Shown here: positions 63,384 to 64,000 of the stretch, piece by piece
Position numbering within the stretch: the first letter of the stretch is position 1
How the letters are laid out: every line of letters begins with the position of its first letter
Source: VRUE01 sp963819755
GTDB taxonomy: Bacteria; Actinomycetota; Thermoleophilia; Solirubrobacterales; 70-9
Assembly: GCA_963819755.1 (NCBI GenBank)
Contig: CAWFXB010000001.1
Location: 62,001-126,000 of the forward strand
Direction of reading: 5' to 3'
Length of the DNA: 64,000 nucleotides
Notes under the pieces: model-generated
Told to the model about the DNA's origin: nothing
What the model saw: only the letters and a program-made list of their open reading frames with translations
Database searches by the model: none
Position numbers and translations under genes: made by a program

Positions 63384-64000
63384 ATGAGTGAGGAGCTGGT
63401 TGCTCTCGCGACGCGGTTGATTGGGTACGACACGTCCGAGGCGGACGGGGTGTTGGAAGCTGCTGGATTCGTCGAGGGGTGGTTGGAAGCTCGGGGGATC
63501 TCGGTTGCTACTGAAGAGGTGCGGGGGCTGCCTGTGCTCAAGGCTGAGGTGGGGCCTGAGGGGGCGCCTACCGTCGTTCTCCATGGCCATCTTGATGTCG
63601 TGCCCGGGCGGCCGGGGCAGTTCGATCCTCGGGTCGACGGTGAGCGGCTCTATGGGCGCGGCGCCTATGACATGAAGGGGGCTCTGGCCGCGATGCTGCT
63701 GACCACGGCCGCCATGCGCGATTCGGAGCGGGTGCGGGTGCGGCTGGGGATCGTCGGTGACGAGGAGTCCGAGGAGGAGGCGGATCGCGGCAGCGACCAT
63801 CTCGTCGATGGCGGCTTCGTCGGCGAGTTCGCTATCACCGGCGAGCCGACCGATTTGCAGATCGGCGTCGAGGCCAAGGGGGTGCTGGCGCTGCGCCTCG
63901 AGGTCAGCGGTGTCGCCGCCCACGGAGCGACGCCGTGGCTGGGCGATAACGCGGTGCTGAAGGCACACGACGTTTTCCGCAGTATCGAGTCGCTACCGTT
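63384..64000 (+). CDS. M20-family metallopeptidase (ArgE/DapE/CPG2 type), cut by window end
   Basis: The first 205 codons are present. The metal-binding VVLHGHLDVVPG, GRGAYDMKGALAA and GDEESEEE (catalytic Glu) are all seen, followed by AITGEPTD and the start of the dimerisation domain (HGATPWLGDNAV). M20 enzymes remove acyl, succinyl or peptide groups from amino acids; the substrate cannot be set from this part. The ATG is 6 nt after TAGAAC, a weaker match to the leaderless pattern. Confidence 0.88.
   Translation, partial: MSEELVALATRLIGYDTSEADGVLEAAGFVEGWLEARGISVATEEVRGLPVLKAEVGPEGAPTVVLHGHLDVVPGRPGQFDPRVDGERLYGRGAYDMKGALAAMLLTTAAMRDSERVRVRLGIVGDEESEEEADRGSDHLVDGGFVGEFAITGEPTDLQIGVEAKGVLALRLEVSGVAAHGATPWLGDNAVLKAHDVFRSIESLP

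Overview
The window is a high-GC (roughly two-thirds G+C), gene-dense chromosomal segment of an actinobacterium. The order rpmE-DUF1385-prfA-prmC-tsaC-glyA-...-wecA-atpI-atpBEFHAGDC, tandem ArsA/Get3-like ATPases, a DipZ-type thiol-disulfide protein, a methyltransferase/GH57/GT4 trio arranged like mycobacterial Rv3030-Rv3032, and AbiEi/DUF559 proteins suggest a deep-branching lineage such as Thermoleophilia (Solirubrobacterales). That placement is inference. It is not a phage or plasmid: no integrase, transposase, rRNA, canonical tRNA or CRISPR array was recognised.

Layout. 0-10 kb: HxlR regulator, an acidic hypothetical protein, a secreted protein, an ArsA-like pair divergent from parA-ftsZ, then gamma-glutamyltransferase and a class III adenylate cyclase. 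10-18.5 kb: AbiEi/DUF559 protein, the methylated-polysaccharide-like trio, a VapBC toxin-antitoxin pair with a clear operator, acyltransferase, and MeaB. 18.5-25.7 kb: DipZ, an HxlR-ALDH-acyl-CoA dehydrogenase operon, a thioesterase and leucyl aminopeptidase. 25.9-34.9 kb: thiolase, a HAD phosphatase, and a two-subunit B12 mutase whose active-site residues point to isobutyryl-CoA mutase. The two mutase genes are split by a second DUF559 gene, and ETF beta/alpha and ETF-quinone oxidoreductase follow. 35-43 kb: a transporter-like membrane protein, a surface-glycan operon (DegT aminotransferase, an epimerase-glycosyltransferase fusion, a deacetylase), a hydrolase/TetR pair and a membrane GGDEF protein. 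43.2-63.3 kb: translation genes, glyA, an inserted block of glycan and accessory genes, wecA and the complete ATP synthase operon. The window ends inside an M20 peptidase gene.

Three points stand out. (1) Three copies of a roughly 105-111-nt hairpin element share a 47-nt core that resembles tRNA D- and T-loop sequence. Their 22-24-bp arms stay perfectly paired even where they differ between copies, and each copy sits directly at or after a stop codon. (2) About sixteen genes, most of them leading a transcription unit, have a TANNNT hexamer 6-10 nt before the start codon and no obvious Shine-Dalgarno sequence, which suggests widespread leaderless transcription. I used this to choose several starts. 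(3) Six conserved genes carry single-base frameshifts, so the sequence probably contains consensus indel errors.
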